A stretch of DNA of 64,000 nucleotides from Micromonospora sp. CB01531 (GCF_001905095.1 NZ_LWLS01000063.1:62001-126000), one strand, 5' to 3'; shown: positions 1-9,677, counted from the first letter of the stretch. Program-made: numbers and translations. Notes: generated from the sequence alone by a model not told the origin.

Positions 1-367
1 CGATCCGGTCGTTGGCGGCCGCGACGCTGTCGTAGTCGAGGTCGAAGCGGAGCAGCGCGCCGGGCCGGAAGTTCTGGATCATGACGTCGGCGCGGTGGGC
101 CAGTCGCCGGGCGAGCGCCAGGTCCTCGGGGTCGGTGAAATCGAGGGTGATGGCGCGCTTGTTGCGGTTGACGCCGAGGTAGTAGGTGGAGATGCCCTCG
201 CGGACCGGCGGCATCCAGGTCCGGGTGTCGTCACCGCCGGGTCCCTCGACCTTGACCACGTCGGCACCGAGGTCGGCGAGGAGCATGGTCGCGTACGGCC
301 CGGCGAGGATCCGCGAAAAGTCCGCGACGAGTACGCCGCGTAGCGGCCCGGTCCGCTCCTCCCCCAT
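1..367 (-). CDS. CaiB/BaiF family CoA-transferase, N-terminal part
   Basis: The reverse strand reads an open frame from an ATG at 367 to the window edge, 122 codons with no stop. The start MGEERTGPLRGVLVADFSRI, then LAGPYATMLLADLGADVVKVE, GGDDTRTW and a later NRNKRAITLDF are the standard N-terminal landmarks of family III (formyl-CoA transferase/CaiB) CoA-transferases. These swap CoA between acyl acids in the cytoplasm. The catalytic Asp and the C-terminal half lie outside the window, so the acyl substrate cannot be named. An overlapping frame on the same strand (79-603) is a G+C-rich shadow. Family assignment is strong; specificity is unknown. Confidence 0.88.
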   Translation of the reverse strand, partial: MGEERTGPLRGVLVADFSRILAGPYATMLLADLGADVVKVEGPGGDDTRTWMPPVREGISTYYLGVNRNKRAITLDFTDPEDLALARRLAHRADVMIQNFRPGALLRFDLDYDSVAAANDRI

Positions 368-566
368 CGCGTCCGCCTCTCCTCCGTCCCGACCCGTGTC
401 GGGGCACCCGCACCAGGAGGACAACGATGGCACATGATCGACGAGCGTGCCCGAACCGGACCGGCCGTCGGGGCCCGAGCCGTCGGGGTGCTGGCCGTCG
501 GCGGGCGGGCTACGCGGTCGCCGGGGGCTCGGGAACCAGGTGGGCACCGCCGACGACTATCTGTAC

Positions 567-1304
567 ATGGCGTGTGAGCAGTGGCGGGAGATCCTGTCGG
601 CACAGCTGGACGGTGAGGCGTCGGCGGCCGAGACCGCAGCGGCCGAGGGGCACCTGGAGTCCTGCGCCGGCTGCCGGGGGTGGTTCGAGGCGGCGGTGGC
701 GGTGACCCGGCGCGCGCGTACGCACGTGGTGCCGCAGGTCCCCGACCTGGTTGACGCGGTGCTCGCGGCCGCTCCCCCCGCGCCGGCCCGGTCCGGCTGG
801 CCGGAGCGCGTGGCGCTCGGGCTGTGGGCCGTGCTGGGGCTGCTGGGGGCGGTGCAGCTGGTGCTCGGGATGGCGCAGGTCGGCCGGGACGCCGCGGTCA
901 GCCACGTGCACACCTCCGGCCAGCACCTGTGGCACGAGTCCGCGGCGTGGAACGTGGCGGTGGGCGCCGGATTCCTCTATGTGGCGCTGCGCCGGTCCGC
1001 GCCGGCCGGGCTGCTGCCGATGCTCAGCGCCTTCGTCGCCACGCTGGTGCTGCTGTCGGTGAACGATCTGATCACCGGCCAGGTGGCGGTGCAGCGGCTG
1101 ATCAGCCACGGGTTCCTGCTCGTCGGCTGGGTGGTCATGATGCTGCTGTCCCGGCCCCGTTGGCGCCCAGGCGGCACGCCGCCGCGGCAGGGCCGGTCGT
1201 CGGGCTCGCAGTGGTCGCTACGGCTGGAGGAACAGCCGGAGATGGCGCCGCTGCGGCTGCTGCCGCCGTACTCGGCGCAGGCCCGCGACCGCCGGGCGGC
1301 CTGA
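567..1304 (+). CDS. zf-HC2 membrane protein, possible anti-sigma factor
   Basis: 245 residues starting MACEQWREILSAQLDGE. The first 45 residues form a zf-HC2 zinc-binding fold ending HLESCAGCRGWF, the HxxxCxxC signature of anti-sigma factors. The rest has about four hydrophobic helices (roughly residues 75-95, 120-140, 147-165 and 172-190) and a basic tail. It converges on the ECF sigma gene at 1386-1952, so the two are neighbours but not one operon; a sigma/anti-sigma partnership is inference. No clear Shine-Dalgarno precedes the ATG. An upstream GTG at 447 in the same frame would add 40 low-complexity residues and was not chosen. Confidence 0.75.
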   Translation: MACEQWREILSAQLDGEASAAETAAAEGHLESCAGCRGWFEAAVAVTRRARTHVVPQVPDLVDAVLAAAPPAPARSGWPERVALGLWAVLGLLGAVQLVLGMAQVGRDAAVSHVHTSGQHLWHESAAWNVAVGAGFLYVALRRSAPAGLLPMLSAFVATLVLLSVNDLITGQVAVQRLISHGFLLVGWVVMMLLSRPRWRPGGTPPRQGRSSGSQWSLRLEEQPEMAPLRLLPPYSAQARDRRAA

Positions 1305-1385
1305 CCGGCTGCGGTGGACCGGGGCGCTACGGCGCCGCGCCTGGGCCCGGCGGTGGCGCGCGCCCGGCCGGCAGATCTCGGCCGC

Positions 1386-1952
1386 TCAGACCACGCGGCT
1401 GCCCTGGGCGTCACCCCGCCAGGCGGCGACCAGGTCCTCGCGGGCCCGGGCGACCCGGGACCGGATGGTGCCGACCGGGCAGCCGCACACCTGGGCGGCT
1501 TCTGCGTAGGACAGGCCGACCAGCTGGGTGGCGACGAACGCCTCCCGCCGCTCGGGCGTCAGGGCGGCGATGAGCCGCCGCAGAGCCACGGCGTCGTCGC
1601 CGCCGGAGGTGACCGCCCCGGCCGCCTCGGCGGCCCGCTCCCAGTCGGTCATTGCGGACACCCGCGGGCGGGTCGCAGCGGCCCGTACGTGGTCCACGGC
1701 GACCCGGCGGGCGATGGTGAACAGCCAGGTCCGGGCCGAGGACCGGCCGGCGAAACCGGGCAGGCTGCGCAGCGCGCGCAGGAACGTCTCCTGAGCCAGG
1801 TCGTCGGCCTCGGCCGGGCCGGCCAGGTGCGCGAGGAACCGCCACACCGGGACCTGCAGGGCCCGGACGAACGCGGCGGCGGCCTGCTGGTCACCCCGGC
1901 CGGCCTGGTGCGCCCACCGGGTGACCTGCGCGTCGTCGGCGTCGGCGCTCAT
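1386..1952 (-). CDS. ECF-family RNA polymerase sigma factor
   Basis: 188 residues. Region 2 is seen around VWRFLAHLAGPAEADDLAQE, with the DDLAQETFLRALRSLPGF core-binding motif, followed by RTWLFTIARRVAVDHVR. Region 4 follows: ALTPERREAFVATQLVGLSYAEAAQ, then GCPVGTIRSRVARAREDL, the -35-recognition helix-turn-helix. Size and two-domain build fit a group 4 sigma factor. The ATG at 1952 overlaps by ATGA the stop of a short leader frame (1949-2020) and has no purine-rich site of its own, so translation is probably coupled. It converges on the zf-HC2 membrane protein at 567-1304, the likeliest local regulator. The stimulus is not evident. Confidence 0.9.
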   Translation of the reverse strand: MSADADDAQVTRWAHQAGRGDQQAAAAFVRALQVPVWRFLAHLAGPAEADDLAQETFLRALRSLPGFAGRSSARTWLFTIARRVAVDHVRAAATRPRVSAMTDWERAAEAAGAVTSGGDDAVALRRLIAALTPERREAFVATQLVGLSYAEAAQVCGCPVGTIRSRVARAREDLVAAWRGDAQGSRVV

Positions 1953-2020
1953 CCGTGGCCGGCCGGCCGGTCCGCCGTCGTCCTGATCGACGGTACGGGA
2001 GCTGGCCTCACTCGGTTCAT
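1949..2020 (-). CDS. Leader ORF (23 aa) coupled to the ECF sigma gene
   Basis: On the reverse strand an AGGAGG lies nine bases before an ATG at 2020. This opens a 23-codon frame beginning MNRVRPAPVPSIRTT and ending in a TGA whose bases form ATGA with the sigma-factor start codon. The sigma gene itself lacks a ribosome site, so ribosomes ending this frame could restart on the sigma gene. A second ATG at 2029 abuts the AGGAGG with no spacing and is a poorer start. The peptide has no recognised domain, so its act of translation may matter more than its product. Expression is unproven. Confidence 0.45.
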   Translation of the reverse strand: MNRVRPAPVPSIRTTADRPAGHG

Positions 2021-2324
2021 ACCTGCCATCCTCCTCCGACCGCACGGCCGACCGGTCACGGACCCGGCCGGGTCGCGCGCCCTGTATTGGTCGCTCCGTG
2101 GCGGCGAGAAGTTCCCGGGACGGCGCCGCTTCTTCGTCACGGCCCGGCCCCGGCCCACTCACGAGGCGGTAGCGGTGCACGGGCGAGGCCAGCAGTTGGC
2201 CGATCCGTGGCATGAGGACGAGTCCAGGAACCCGCAACTCTTCCAAATCAGCCCCTTCTAGGAAGAAAAGGACCGGCTACTCCCCGCCTCGTGTCCGTCA
2301 CCTGCAGCAGCCGTTGTACGAGGT
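2021..2324. other. Non-coding gap between ECF sigma operon and 2325 gene
   Basis: About 300 bases between divergently transcribed genes. The sigma frame stays open upstream to 2246 on the reverse strand, but that stretch is arginine- and proline-rich and shows no domain. I see the AGGAGG for the leader ORF at about 2030-2036 and no convincing promoter hexamers or long inverted repeat. It presumably holds both promoters. Confidence 0.4.
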
Positions 2325-3599
2325 GTGACGGCGCAACGGTCAGTCATCGCCCCCAGGTCCGCCGCGAAACCGTCCCGCAGGCAGGTGCCGTGGGCGCAAC
2401 GCGAGAAGGACCGGCGGCGGCGCGCGTACGACGCCGAGGTCGAGGCCTGGCGCCGACGCGAGGAGCAGCTGGTGCGGCTGGGCATCGAGGCCGCCGGCTT
2501 CCTCGGATGCACCCAGCCCCGTACCGGCCTTCCGGTGGAGCTCGACGACGACGAGGTCCTCTACCGTGTACTGCCGAACGCGGAGCTGGTCGAGGCGGAG
2601 GCGCGGCACATCGCCGGACTGCCGGCACCCGCCCTGACGGTCGGGGCAACCCCTGTCGGGGCGACCGCCGTGCAGCCGTCCGGCCCCGTGCTGCCGAAGG
2701 GGCTGCGCGTGGTGGACGCCGGGATGGCGGTCGTGACCGACCGCCGGATCGCCTTCGGCGGGCGTACCGGCCGGCGCGAGTGGACGTACCGCGACCTGCT
2801 GGGCCCCGGCCACCATCCGGAGGCCCCGGTCACCCTCCTGCACGTCGCGGACGGGCACCGGCCGGCCGGCCTGCAGGTGCCCACCGCCGCAGCGGTGAAC
2901 TTCCGCTTCTACCTCACCCTCGCCTTCGCCGCCGCCACCGGGCAGCGGGCTGCCGTGGCCCCGCAGCTCGACGCCCTGCTGGCCGCCCACCGCGCCGCGC
3001 GCCCGCTGCCCCCGCCACCGGTGGCGCCCCAGGGCGCGCCCACGGCCCTGCTGCCGCCGGAACGGATGGCGGCCGCCGCCGCTGTCGTCGTCGCGATGGC
3101 GTTCGCGGCGCTGACCAACGGCACGGCAACCCCGGGCACGACCGACCTGCCGTACCGGGCGGCGCCGGGTGCGAGCGCCGGCACCGGCGACCAACCCGAG
3201 GGCATCGGTGACATCTTCCCGAGTCCGTCCGCCCGCCAGGGGGCGCCCGGGGGTCGCCCGGTGCCCTCGCCGGCGGCCGTGTCCGTGGCCCTGGCCACCG
3301 ACGCGACGCCAGCGGCGAGCCGCCCCGGCCCGCAGGCCACCGTGGGGCGGCGGTCGAAGCCGCCCGCGGCCCCGGTCAGCAGAACCCCACCGGCCGGCCA
3401 ACCGGCGCCGCCCACCGCCGCACCACCAGCCGAACCACCGGCCAGGCCCCCGGCCACGACGCCGCCGTCGAGCGCCGCCCCCGCGCCCGCCCGGAGCAGC
3501 GCGGCGCCGTCCGCCGACCCGGCGGTGGTGCGGGTCTGCCTGGATCCCCTCCGGCTGCCGGTGGTGGACTCGCTGCTGTGCCCACCGACCGGCGACTGA
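2325..3599 (+). CDS. Hypothetical protein with Pro/Ala-rich C-terminal half
   Basis: 424 residues from a GTG. The N-terminal part is basic and coiled-coil-like (REKDRRRRAYDAEVEAWRRRE). It is followed by a compact domain at residues 60-190 containing LRVVDAGMAVVTDRRIAFGG and REWTYRDLLG, which recalls PH-like/bPH domains of actinobacterial proteins that check incoming 'tested' residues; this resemblance is weak. One hydrophobic helix (about 245-263, AAAAAVVVAMAFAALT) follows. The remaining 160 residues are Pro/Ala/Ser-rich, probably an extracytoplasmic linker, ending with a pair of cysteines (VRVCLDPLRL and SLLCPPTGD) that might form a disulfide. No function can be assigned. Confidence 0.6.
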   Translation: MTAQRSVIAPRSAAKPSRRQVPWAQREKDRRRRAYDAEVEAWRRREEQLVRLGIEAAGFLGCTQPRTGLPVELDDDEVLYRVLPNAELVEAEARHIAGLPAPALTVGATPVGATAVQPSGPVLPKGLRVVDAGMAVVTDRRIAFGGRTGRREWTYRDLLGPGHHPEAPVTLLHVADGHRPAGLQVPTAAAVNFRFYLTLAFAAATGQRAAVAPQLDALLAAHRAARPLPPPPVAPQGAPTALLPPERMAAAAAVVVAMAFAALTNGTATPGTTDLPYRAAPGASAGTGDQPEGIGDIFPSPSARQGAPGGRPVPSPAAVSVALATDATPAASRPGPQATVGRRSKPPAAPVSRTPPAGQPAPPTAAPPAEPPARPPATTPPSSAAPAPARSSAAPSADPAVVRVCLDPLRLPVVDSLLCPPTGD

Positions 3600-3648
3600 G
3601 CGACCGGCACGGCGCCATATCGCTCAGCGAGCGCCCCGGGTCGCGAGG

Positions 3649-4725
3649 TCAGGAACTCGGCGGGGTGAGCAGGTAGTCGTCCGCCTCCGGGCTCCACCGC
3701 AGCTCGACGACCCCGCTGGTGGCCGCCGCCTTGCCGAACTGCAGGAAGCTGCGGTAGCCGAGCTTCTTCTCGCTGAAGTCCGGCCGGGCCCGGCGGAGCT
3801 GGTTCTTCAGACCGGACAGCGCCACCGCCCCGTCGGCGCCGGCCAGGTCCGCGACGACCGAGCGCAGCAGCGCGAAGGCCGCCTCCCGGTCGCCACGCTC
3901 GGGCAGCGCCACCTCGGGATCACCCTTGGCGGGCCCCTCGGACAGCTCGATCACGTTGTGCTCGGCCAGGTAACGCAGGAGTTCGCCGAAGGTGCGGAAG
4001 CCGTAGTCGGACTCGCTGAACGTCGGATCCTTGCGCAGCAGGGTCCGCTTCAGCCCGGAGGCGGTCACCTCGCCGCTGGAGCTGCCCTGGAGCCCCGCCA
4101 CGGTCTGGGCCACGAGGACCGCGAGCCGGTCGACGTCGCGCGCGGGTTCCTCCGCCGGCTGCGGCTCGGGCTGCGGCTCCACCGGCGGCCGTGCCTCCGG
4201 GCCGGGCGTCCGCCCGGGTCGGCCACGCCGCTCGGCGGGCGGGGGAAGGTCGACCCCTTCGAGGCGCTCGTAGTAGAGGAACTCGTCGCACGCGGGTGGC
4301 AGCAGCGCCGACGTGGAATTCTCCACCCCGACCCCGATCACCCGCTTGTTGAGCTCGCGCAGCTTGTGCACGAGCGGTGTGAAGTCGCTGTCCCCGGTGC
4401 AGATCACGAACGTGGAGATGTAGTCGCGTTCGAAGGCGAGCTCCACCGCGTCGACGGCCATCTTGATGTCGGCGGCATTCTTCCGCGAGGCGCCCATCCG
4501 CTGGGGTATCTCGATGAGTTCGACGTGGGAACGGGTGAGCATCCGGCGGTCCTCGTCGAAGTACGACCAGTCGGCGTACGCCCGGCGCACCACCACTCGG
4601 CCCCGTTCGGCGAGCGCGTCGGCGATGGGCCGGAAGTCGAACATCCGGCCGCGGTGATGGTCGCGTACGCCCAGCGCCAGGTTCTCGTAGTCGAGGAACA
4701 GCGCGATGCGGTCTTCCTGATCCAC
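3649..4725 (-). CDS. NYN-domain RNase-like protein with two OST-HTH/LOTUS domains
   Basis: 358 residues from a GTG (VDQEDRIALFLDYENLA). Residues 5-150 are a NYN/PIN-like domain: the acidic residues in FLDYENLA, AADIKMAVDAVE and ICTGDSDFTPL form the metal-binding nuclease site. A Pro/Glu linker follows. Two OST-HTH (LOTUS) winged-helix domains come next, each with the typical DPTFSESDYGFRTFGELL- or DFSEKKLGYRSFLQF-type core; these bind RNA, often G-quadruplexes. The product is expected in the cytoplasm, acting in RNA turnover or binding. The start was placed at the first codon before the conserved FLDYEN; an in-frame ATG at 4812 would add 29 arginine-rich residues. It converges on the 2325 gene. 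Confidence 0.85.
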   Translation of the reverse strand: MDQEDRIALFLDYENLALGVRDHHRGRMFDFRPIADALAERGRVVVRRAYADWSYFDEDRRMLTRSHVELIEIPQRMGASRKNAADIKMAVDAVELAFERDYISTFVICTGDSDFTPLVHKLRELNKRVIGVGVENSTSALLPPACDEFLYYERLEGVDLPPPAERRGRPGRTPGPEARPPVEPQPEPQPAEEPARDVDRLAVLVAQTVAGLQGSSSGEVTASGLKRTLLRKDPTFSESDYGFRTFGELLRYLAEHNVIELSEGPAKGDPEVALPERGDREAAFALLRSVVADLAGADGAVALSGLKNQLRRARPDFSEKKLGYRSFLQFGKAAATSGVVELRWSPEADDYLLTPPSS

Positions 4726-4871
4726 ACCGGCCAGCGTACGCGCGGTGGGAGGCTGCCCCCGGTCGGCACGGCGAAGCCGCTCGGGTCGGTGCGCGGCCGC
4801 ATCGGGGCCCACCGGACACGGGTCCGGCCGCTACGATCGCGGATGCATGCCGGGGAGCGCAGGAGGTCGCC

Positions 4872-5720
4872 ATGGCGGACGTCAGGTCGGGAGTCAACCC
4901 CGCTTCGGAGGAGTCCGCAGCGTCGACGCGGATCGACCCGTCGGTGCCTCATCCCGCCCGCCGCTACGACTACTGGCTGGGCGGCAAGGACAACTTCGCG
5001 GCGGACCGGCAGTCCGGTGACGCCGTCGCGGCCGCCTACCCGGCGATCCGGACCACGGTCATCGAGAACCGGCGGTTCATGCAGCGGGCCACCCGCTACC
5101 TGGCCGACACCGCCGGGGTCCGGCAGTTCCTCGACATTGGCACGGGGATCCCGACCAGCCCGAACCTGCACGAGATCGCCCAAGGCGTCGCCCCGGAGTC
5201 GCGGGTGGTCTACGTGGACAACGACCCGATCGTGCTCACGCACGCGCGCGCCCTGCTGACCAGCGCGCCCGAGGGCGCCACCGCGTACGTGGACGCCGAC
5301 CTGCGCGACCCGGAGCGGATCCTGGGCCACCCCGACGTGCGCGCCGCCCTCGACTTCGACCGGCCGCTGGCGCTGATGCTGGTGGCCATCCTGCACTTCC
5401 TCACCGACGCCGACGACCCGTACGCGATCACCCGGGGGCTGGTCGACGCGCTGCCCTCGGGCAGCTATCTGGTGGTCTCGCACGCCACCACCGATCTGGT
5501 GCCGCGGGACGTCGCCGCCACCGCGGCACCGGTCACTACGACCAGCATGATCGACATGGCGTTCCGGAGCCGGGACCAGTTCGCCTCGTTCTTCGCCGGC
5601 CTCGAACTCGTACCGCCGGGCATCACCCCGGTCACCGAGTGGCAGCCGGACGATCCGGCGGAGGTGCGCGCCGCGGCCGCCCAGGCGTCCATGTACGCGG
5701 CGGTGGCCCGCAAGCCCTGA
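4872..5720 (+). CDS. SAM-dependent methyltransferase (DUF574 family)
   Basis: 282 residues. The N-terminal signature HPARRYDYWLGGKDNFAADR and ENRRFMQRATRYLA, then the SAM-binding loop FLDIGTGIPTSPNLHE and the acidic YVDNDPIVLTHARALL, are diagnostic of the actinobacterial DUF574/Methyltransf_19 family. Members are numerous in actinomycetes and their substrates are mostly unknown. The start ATG sits after a GGAGG-type site at about 4861-4866. It is a single gene diverging from the NYN gene, with no metabolic partner next to it. Confidence 0.88.
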   Translation: MADVRSGVNPASEESAASTRIDPSVPHPARRYDYWLGGKDNFAADRQSGDAVAAAYPAIRTTVIENRRFMQRATRYLADTAGVRQFLDIGTGIPTSPNLHEIAQGVAPESRVVYVDNDPIVLTHARALLTSAPEGATAYVDADLRDPERILGHPDVRAALDFDRPLALMLVAILHFLTDADDPYAITRGLVDALPSGSYLVVSHATTDLVPRDVAATAAPVTTTSMIDMAFRSRDQFASFFAGLELVPPGITPVTEWQPDDPAEVRAAAAQASMYAAVARKP

Positions 5721-5784
5721 GCCGGCGTGGGCCCCTACCCGGCCGCGACCGGGCGCCCGGAGAAGACCCGCCGGGTCGGTGGGG

Positions 5785-6195
5785 TCAGAACGTCCGGCGG
5801 CTGAAGATCGGAATCAGCACCGCGGCGACCGCGACGTGCATCGATCCAAAGACAACCTTGGTCGCGCCGCTCGCCCCGACGGCGAACAGCGGCAGGAACG
5901 ACGCCAGCAACACGACGACGGCGAGCGCCGTCCAGACAGCGGCCGCATGGCGGGTCAACCGGTCCAGCACCGAACGGGTGGCCCAACCGAGCAACGCCGC
6001 CACGAGTGTGAAGACCGTGACGATCGGCAGGCCGATGACGCCGGGCGGTTGGCCGTTGCGGGGATCGATGTGCAACTCGACGTCGATGAGCTGGGCGACG
6101 GCCCAGACCAGTGCGGCGGCGACGAGGGAACCGCCGACGGCGAGGGCGCCGGCGCGCAGCCGAGTGGTTCTCGAGGACACGGAGGTGGCGGTCAT
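5785..6195 (-). CDS. DUF6069-like four-helix membrane protein
   Basis: 136 residues from ATG 6195 (MTATSVSSRTTRLRAGALAV). Four hydrophobic helices are visible: about 15-35, 57-78, 87-108 and 117-133, with conserved-looking LFAVGASGATKVVFGSMH between helices 3 and 4. This pattern matches small actinobacterial membrane proteins filed as DUF6069, recalled from family knowledge and not checked. Function unknown. A perfect 12-base palindrome lies about 90 bases upstream of the start, which suggests dedicated transcriptional control. An in-frame start at 6312 would add 39 residues without hydrophobic character and would cover the palindrome. Confidence 0.7.
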   Translation of the reverse strand: MTATSVSSRTTRLRAGALAVGGSLVAAALVWAVAQLIDVELHIDPRNGQPPGVIGLPIVTVFTLVAALLGWATRSVLDRLTRHAAAVWTALAVVVLLASFLPLFAVGASGATKVVFGSMHVAVAAVLIPIFSRRTF

Positions 6196-6280
6196 TGCTG
6201 GCTCCTTCGTGGACTGAGGCTGATCCTTGCCGGCCCGGCCGCCGGCAGCGCCGAGCCCGAAAAGCACGGTACCGGTGAAT

Positions 6281-6292
6281 TGTGAATTCACA
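6281..6292. promoter_or_regulatory. Palindromic operator candidate upstream of DUF6069-like gene
   Basis: TGTGAATTCACA is a perfect 12-base palindrome in an unusually A+T-rich patch of this genome, in the promoter interval of the 5785-6195 gene. Dyads of this size are typical of TetR- or MarR-type regulator sites. No regulator gene is adjacent, so the binding protein is unknown. Confidence 0.4.
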
Positions 6293-6342
6293 TGGCTGGC
6301 ACAAATCGACATCTATGGCGACAGGCGAGGGTCGGACGCTGG

Positions 6343-6591
6343 TCAGTTACGGCGGGCGAAGGGATTCCGGCCCGTGGCCGTCAGGTAGAGCGGGAAGAAC
6401 ACCAGCCAGATGAGCAGACAACCCACGAACCACGCCTCCGGGCTTTCCAGCCGGGAGGGCCCCAGCGACACGGAGACCGGGTTCCCGCACCGCAGCCGTT
6501 CCTTCGCGTCCGCGTAGACCCACACGTCGGTGGCGAGCACCACGAGCAGGACGAGAATCGACACCAGTACGGCAGCGGGCAGCCCGTTCAT
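6343..6591 (-). CDS. Small membrane protein, unknown function
   Basis: 82 residues from ATG 6591 (MNGLPAAVLVSILVLLVVLA). A GTG seven codons upstream is an alternative start. Two hydrophobic helices are visible, about residues 4-25 and 53-74, with a charged central loop (VYADAKERLRCGNPVSV) and a basic C-terminus. It resembles small DUF-type membrane proteins of actinomycetes, but no family can be named. It stands alone between two other small membrane genes. Confidence 0.55.
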   Translation of the reverse strand: MNGLPAAVLVSILVLLVVLATDVWVYADAKERLRCGNPVSVSLGPSRLESPEAWFVGCLLIWLVFFPLYLTATGRNPFARRN

Positions 6592-6712
6592 TCCGGCCGA
6601 TCTCCTGGTCACGCGGTTGCGCCGTCATCGTACCCGGGCCGGCCTGCCGGTCACCTCCGCCGGCCACGCCGGCCACGAAGCGCGCTTGCGGGCACGCCGT
6701 AGCGTCGACGGC

Positions 6713-6925
6713 ATGAAGGCGCTGGTGGTTTCTCTCGTCGTGGTCGCGGTGGCTCTCATCGTGCTGTTCGTCTTCGTCGACTGGCGCGACCGGAAGCGCC
6801 TCTCGTCGCCGGAGGATGCGGAAGCGGCCCGTGACGCCAGGTCGACCCAGGAGCGGTACGCGGCGGAGCGCCACGGTGTCCAGGGCGAGGTCTGGCGGCG
6901 CGGCCAGGGTTCCTCCGGCATGTGA
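6713..6925 (+). CDS. Small single-pass membrane protein
   Basis: 70 residues. One N-terminal transmembrane helix (MKALVVSLVVVAVALIVLFV) is followed by a charged cytoplasmic tail of about 45 residues (DWRDRKRLSSPEDAEAARDA, then RSTQERYAAERHGVQGEVWR). No domain is recognised. Coding is supported by the helix-then-charged-tail composition and a clean stop before the convergent ABC exporter genes. Function unknown. Confidence 0.5.
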   Translation: MKALVVSLVVVAVALIVLFVFVDWRDRKRLSSPEDAEAARDARSTQERYAAERHGVQGEVWRRGQGSSGM

Positions 6926-6962
6926 GCGGGCCCGGGCGGGACGTGTCGCCGGACGGGTCACC

Positions 6963-7757
6963 CTAGGCGCTGGCGCCGGAGTAGGAGTGCAGCGAGCGGC
7001 GCCAGGCGAGGGTGGCCACGACGACCGCGCCGACCGCCACCGCCGGCGCGATCACCAGCAGGTACGGGTCGAGCCGGCCCAGCAGGGCCGCCGCGGGGTA
7101 CGTGGTGAGGAACGCCACCGGCACCACGGTGAGGACCGCCTGCACGGGATTGCGGTACAGCTCCACCGGAAAGCGGGACAGCTCGACGAAGGCGTACGAG
7201 ACCCGGCCGAGCTCCTCGGCGGCCACCAGCACCACGGCGAGCGCCATGAGCAGCACGGTCAGGGCGTACAGCAGCAGCACGGCGCAGCCCAGCAGCAGCC
7301 CGAACGCGGCCAGCGCGACCACCGACACGCCGCGGCCGGACAGGACCACCCCGACGGTGGTCAGGGCCAGGCCCAGCACCGGGTCCAGCAGGTTGTTGAC
7401 CCGCACTTGCCGCAGGCTCACCAGCAGTTGCGCGTCGAACGGCTTGGTGAGCAGGAAGTCGAGGGTGCCCAGGCGTACGTAGTCGGTCATCCGCTCCAGG
7501 TTGGGCTGCAACAGCGCCTGGCGCAGGCCGTTGAGGGTGAAGAACAGGCCGATCACGACGAGCACCTCGGCCTGCGTCCAACCGGCCACCGTCCCGGTGA
7601 AGCGGAAGTAGACCGACGCGCCGGCGGCCGCCCACACCATCCAGAAGGCGCTGAGCGCGACGTTCGAGAAGAAGTTGAGCCGGTACTCCACCTCGCCGGC
7701 CACCGCAGCCCGCCAGCAGATCGCGAGGACCCGGGCGTGCCGGGACCAGCCGCTCAC
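6963..7757 (-). CDS. ABC-2 type transporter permease
   Basis: 264 residues from GTG 7757, whose bases overlap the stop of the upstream permease by GTGA. Six hydrophobic stretches are visible. The sequence follows the actinobacterial ABC-2 (DUF990-like) permease pattern: an N-terminal EVEYRLNFFSN, a central ERMTDYVRLGTLDFLLTKPF and SRFPVELYRNP before the last helices. It is the last gene of a three-gene exporter operon (ATPase 8547-9515, permease 7754-8554, this one). The heteromeric pair would form the membrane channel. Substrate unknown. Confidence 0.85.
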   Translation of the reverse strand: MSGWSRHARVLAICWRAAVAGEVEYRLNFFSNVALSAFWMVWAAAGASVYFRFTGTVAGWTQAEVLVVIGLFFTLNGLRQALLQPNLERMTDYVRLGTLDFLLTKPFDAQLLVSLRQVRVNNLLDPVLGLALTTVGVVLSGRGVSVVALAAFGLLLGCAVLLLYALTVLLMALAVVLVAAEELGRVSYAFVELSRFPVELYRNPVQAVLTVVPVAFLTTYPAAALLGRLDPYLLVIAPAVAVGAVVVATLAWRRSLHSYSGASA

Positions 7758-8546
7758 CCGGCCACCGCCTGGTAGCGGCGGACGCCGTGCCGCCAGATGA
7801 CCCGGTACAGCACGGCGAAGGCGGCGAGCCAGCCGAGCCCGACGGCGAAGCCGTACGCGGTCTCCCGCGCGTCGAGGCGGCCCATCAACAGCTCCACCGG
7901 GAAACCCATCGCGGTGCGGAACGGCAGCACCACCGCGACGCTGCGCAGCCAGTCCGGCATCAGCGCCAGAGGCGCGACCCAACCGGAGGCGAACGAGCCC
8001 AGCCCCCACCACAGCAGCCACGCGTTGGACGTCTGGGTGCTCCAGAACCCGATCAACGCGAACGTCGACGCCATGAGCAGGCTGACCGCGTACGCGAGCA
8101 CGAGCGCGGCGGCGACGGCGGCGAGCCGGACGGGACCCACCGGGTAGTCCAGGCCCGGCACCAGCAGCGCGGCGAGCACCAGGGCCGGCACCAGCACCGT
8201 CAGGAAGATCAGGCGGTGGCCGAGGTCGTTGGTGGCGTACTGGTGGAAGGGGTGCACCGGGCGCAGCAGCCGCACGGACAGGTCACCGCTGCGCATGTCC
8301 GCGTCCCACTGCCAGACGACGTGGTCGCCGGAGAGGTTCCACAGCAGGGTCGCCGCCGCGTAGTAGGACAGGAAGTCGCCGGTGGTCCAGCCCTTCGGCG
8401 GGCCGCCCTCGGCGACGATGGTGAGCCACACCCCCATCAGCAGCAGCGGGAAGAAACCGGTGAGCAGCGACAGCGCGACGCGACCCCGGTAGGTCGCCGC
8501 CACCAGCGTCGCGCTGCGCACCAGCGGCGGGTACGCGGTGACGACG

Positions 8547-8554
<8 letters not shown>
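7754..8554 (-). CDS. ABC-2 type transporter permease
   Basis: 266 residues with six predicted transmembrane helices. Sequence marks include RVALSLLTGFFPLLLMGVWL, DMRSGDLSVRLLRPVHPF, QTSNAWLLWWGLGSFASGW and PFRTAMGFPVELLMGRL. It is the same ABC-2 class as the next gene and so probably its heterodimer partner. The ATG at 8554 lies inside the end of the ATPase gene (8 bases overlap), and its own stop overlaps the next GTG. Such tight coupling fits a stoichiometric complex. Substrate unknown. Confidence 0.86.
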
Positions 8555-9515
<961 letters not shown>

Positions 9516-9677
9516 GTGGACGACCCTAACGGGGCGCGGCGACGGATCGACATCGAATATTCCGGATCGGCCACGGCGCCGGGCCGGGCGTCGGCTCACC
9601 CGATCCGGTGAACGCCGTCGTCACCTAACGGCGGCACCCACTTACGGCCGCCCGGCGGGACGGGATACACCGGGGGT

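Noticed and set aside
1964..2246. An N-terminal extension of the sigma factor to 2246
   Set aside because: The added residues have no conserved motif, and the leader frame with AGGAGG lies within this stretch in another frame.
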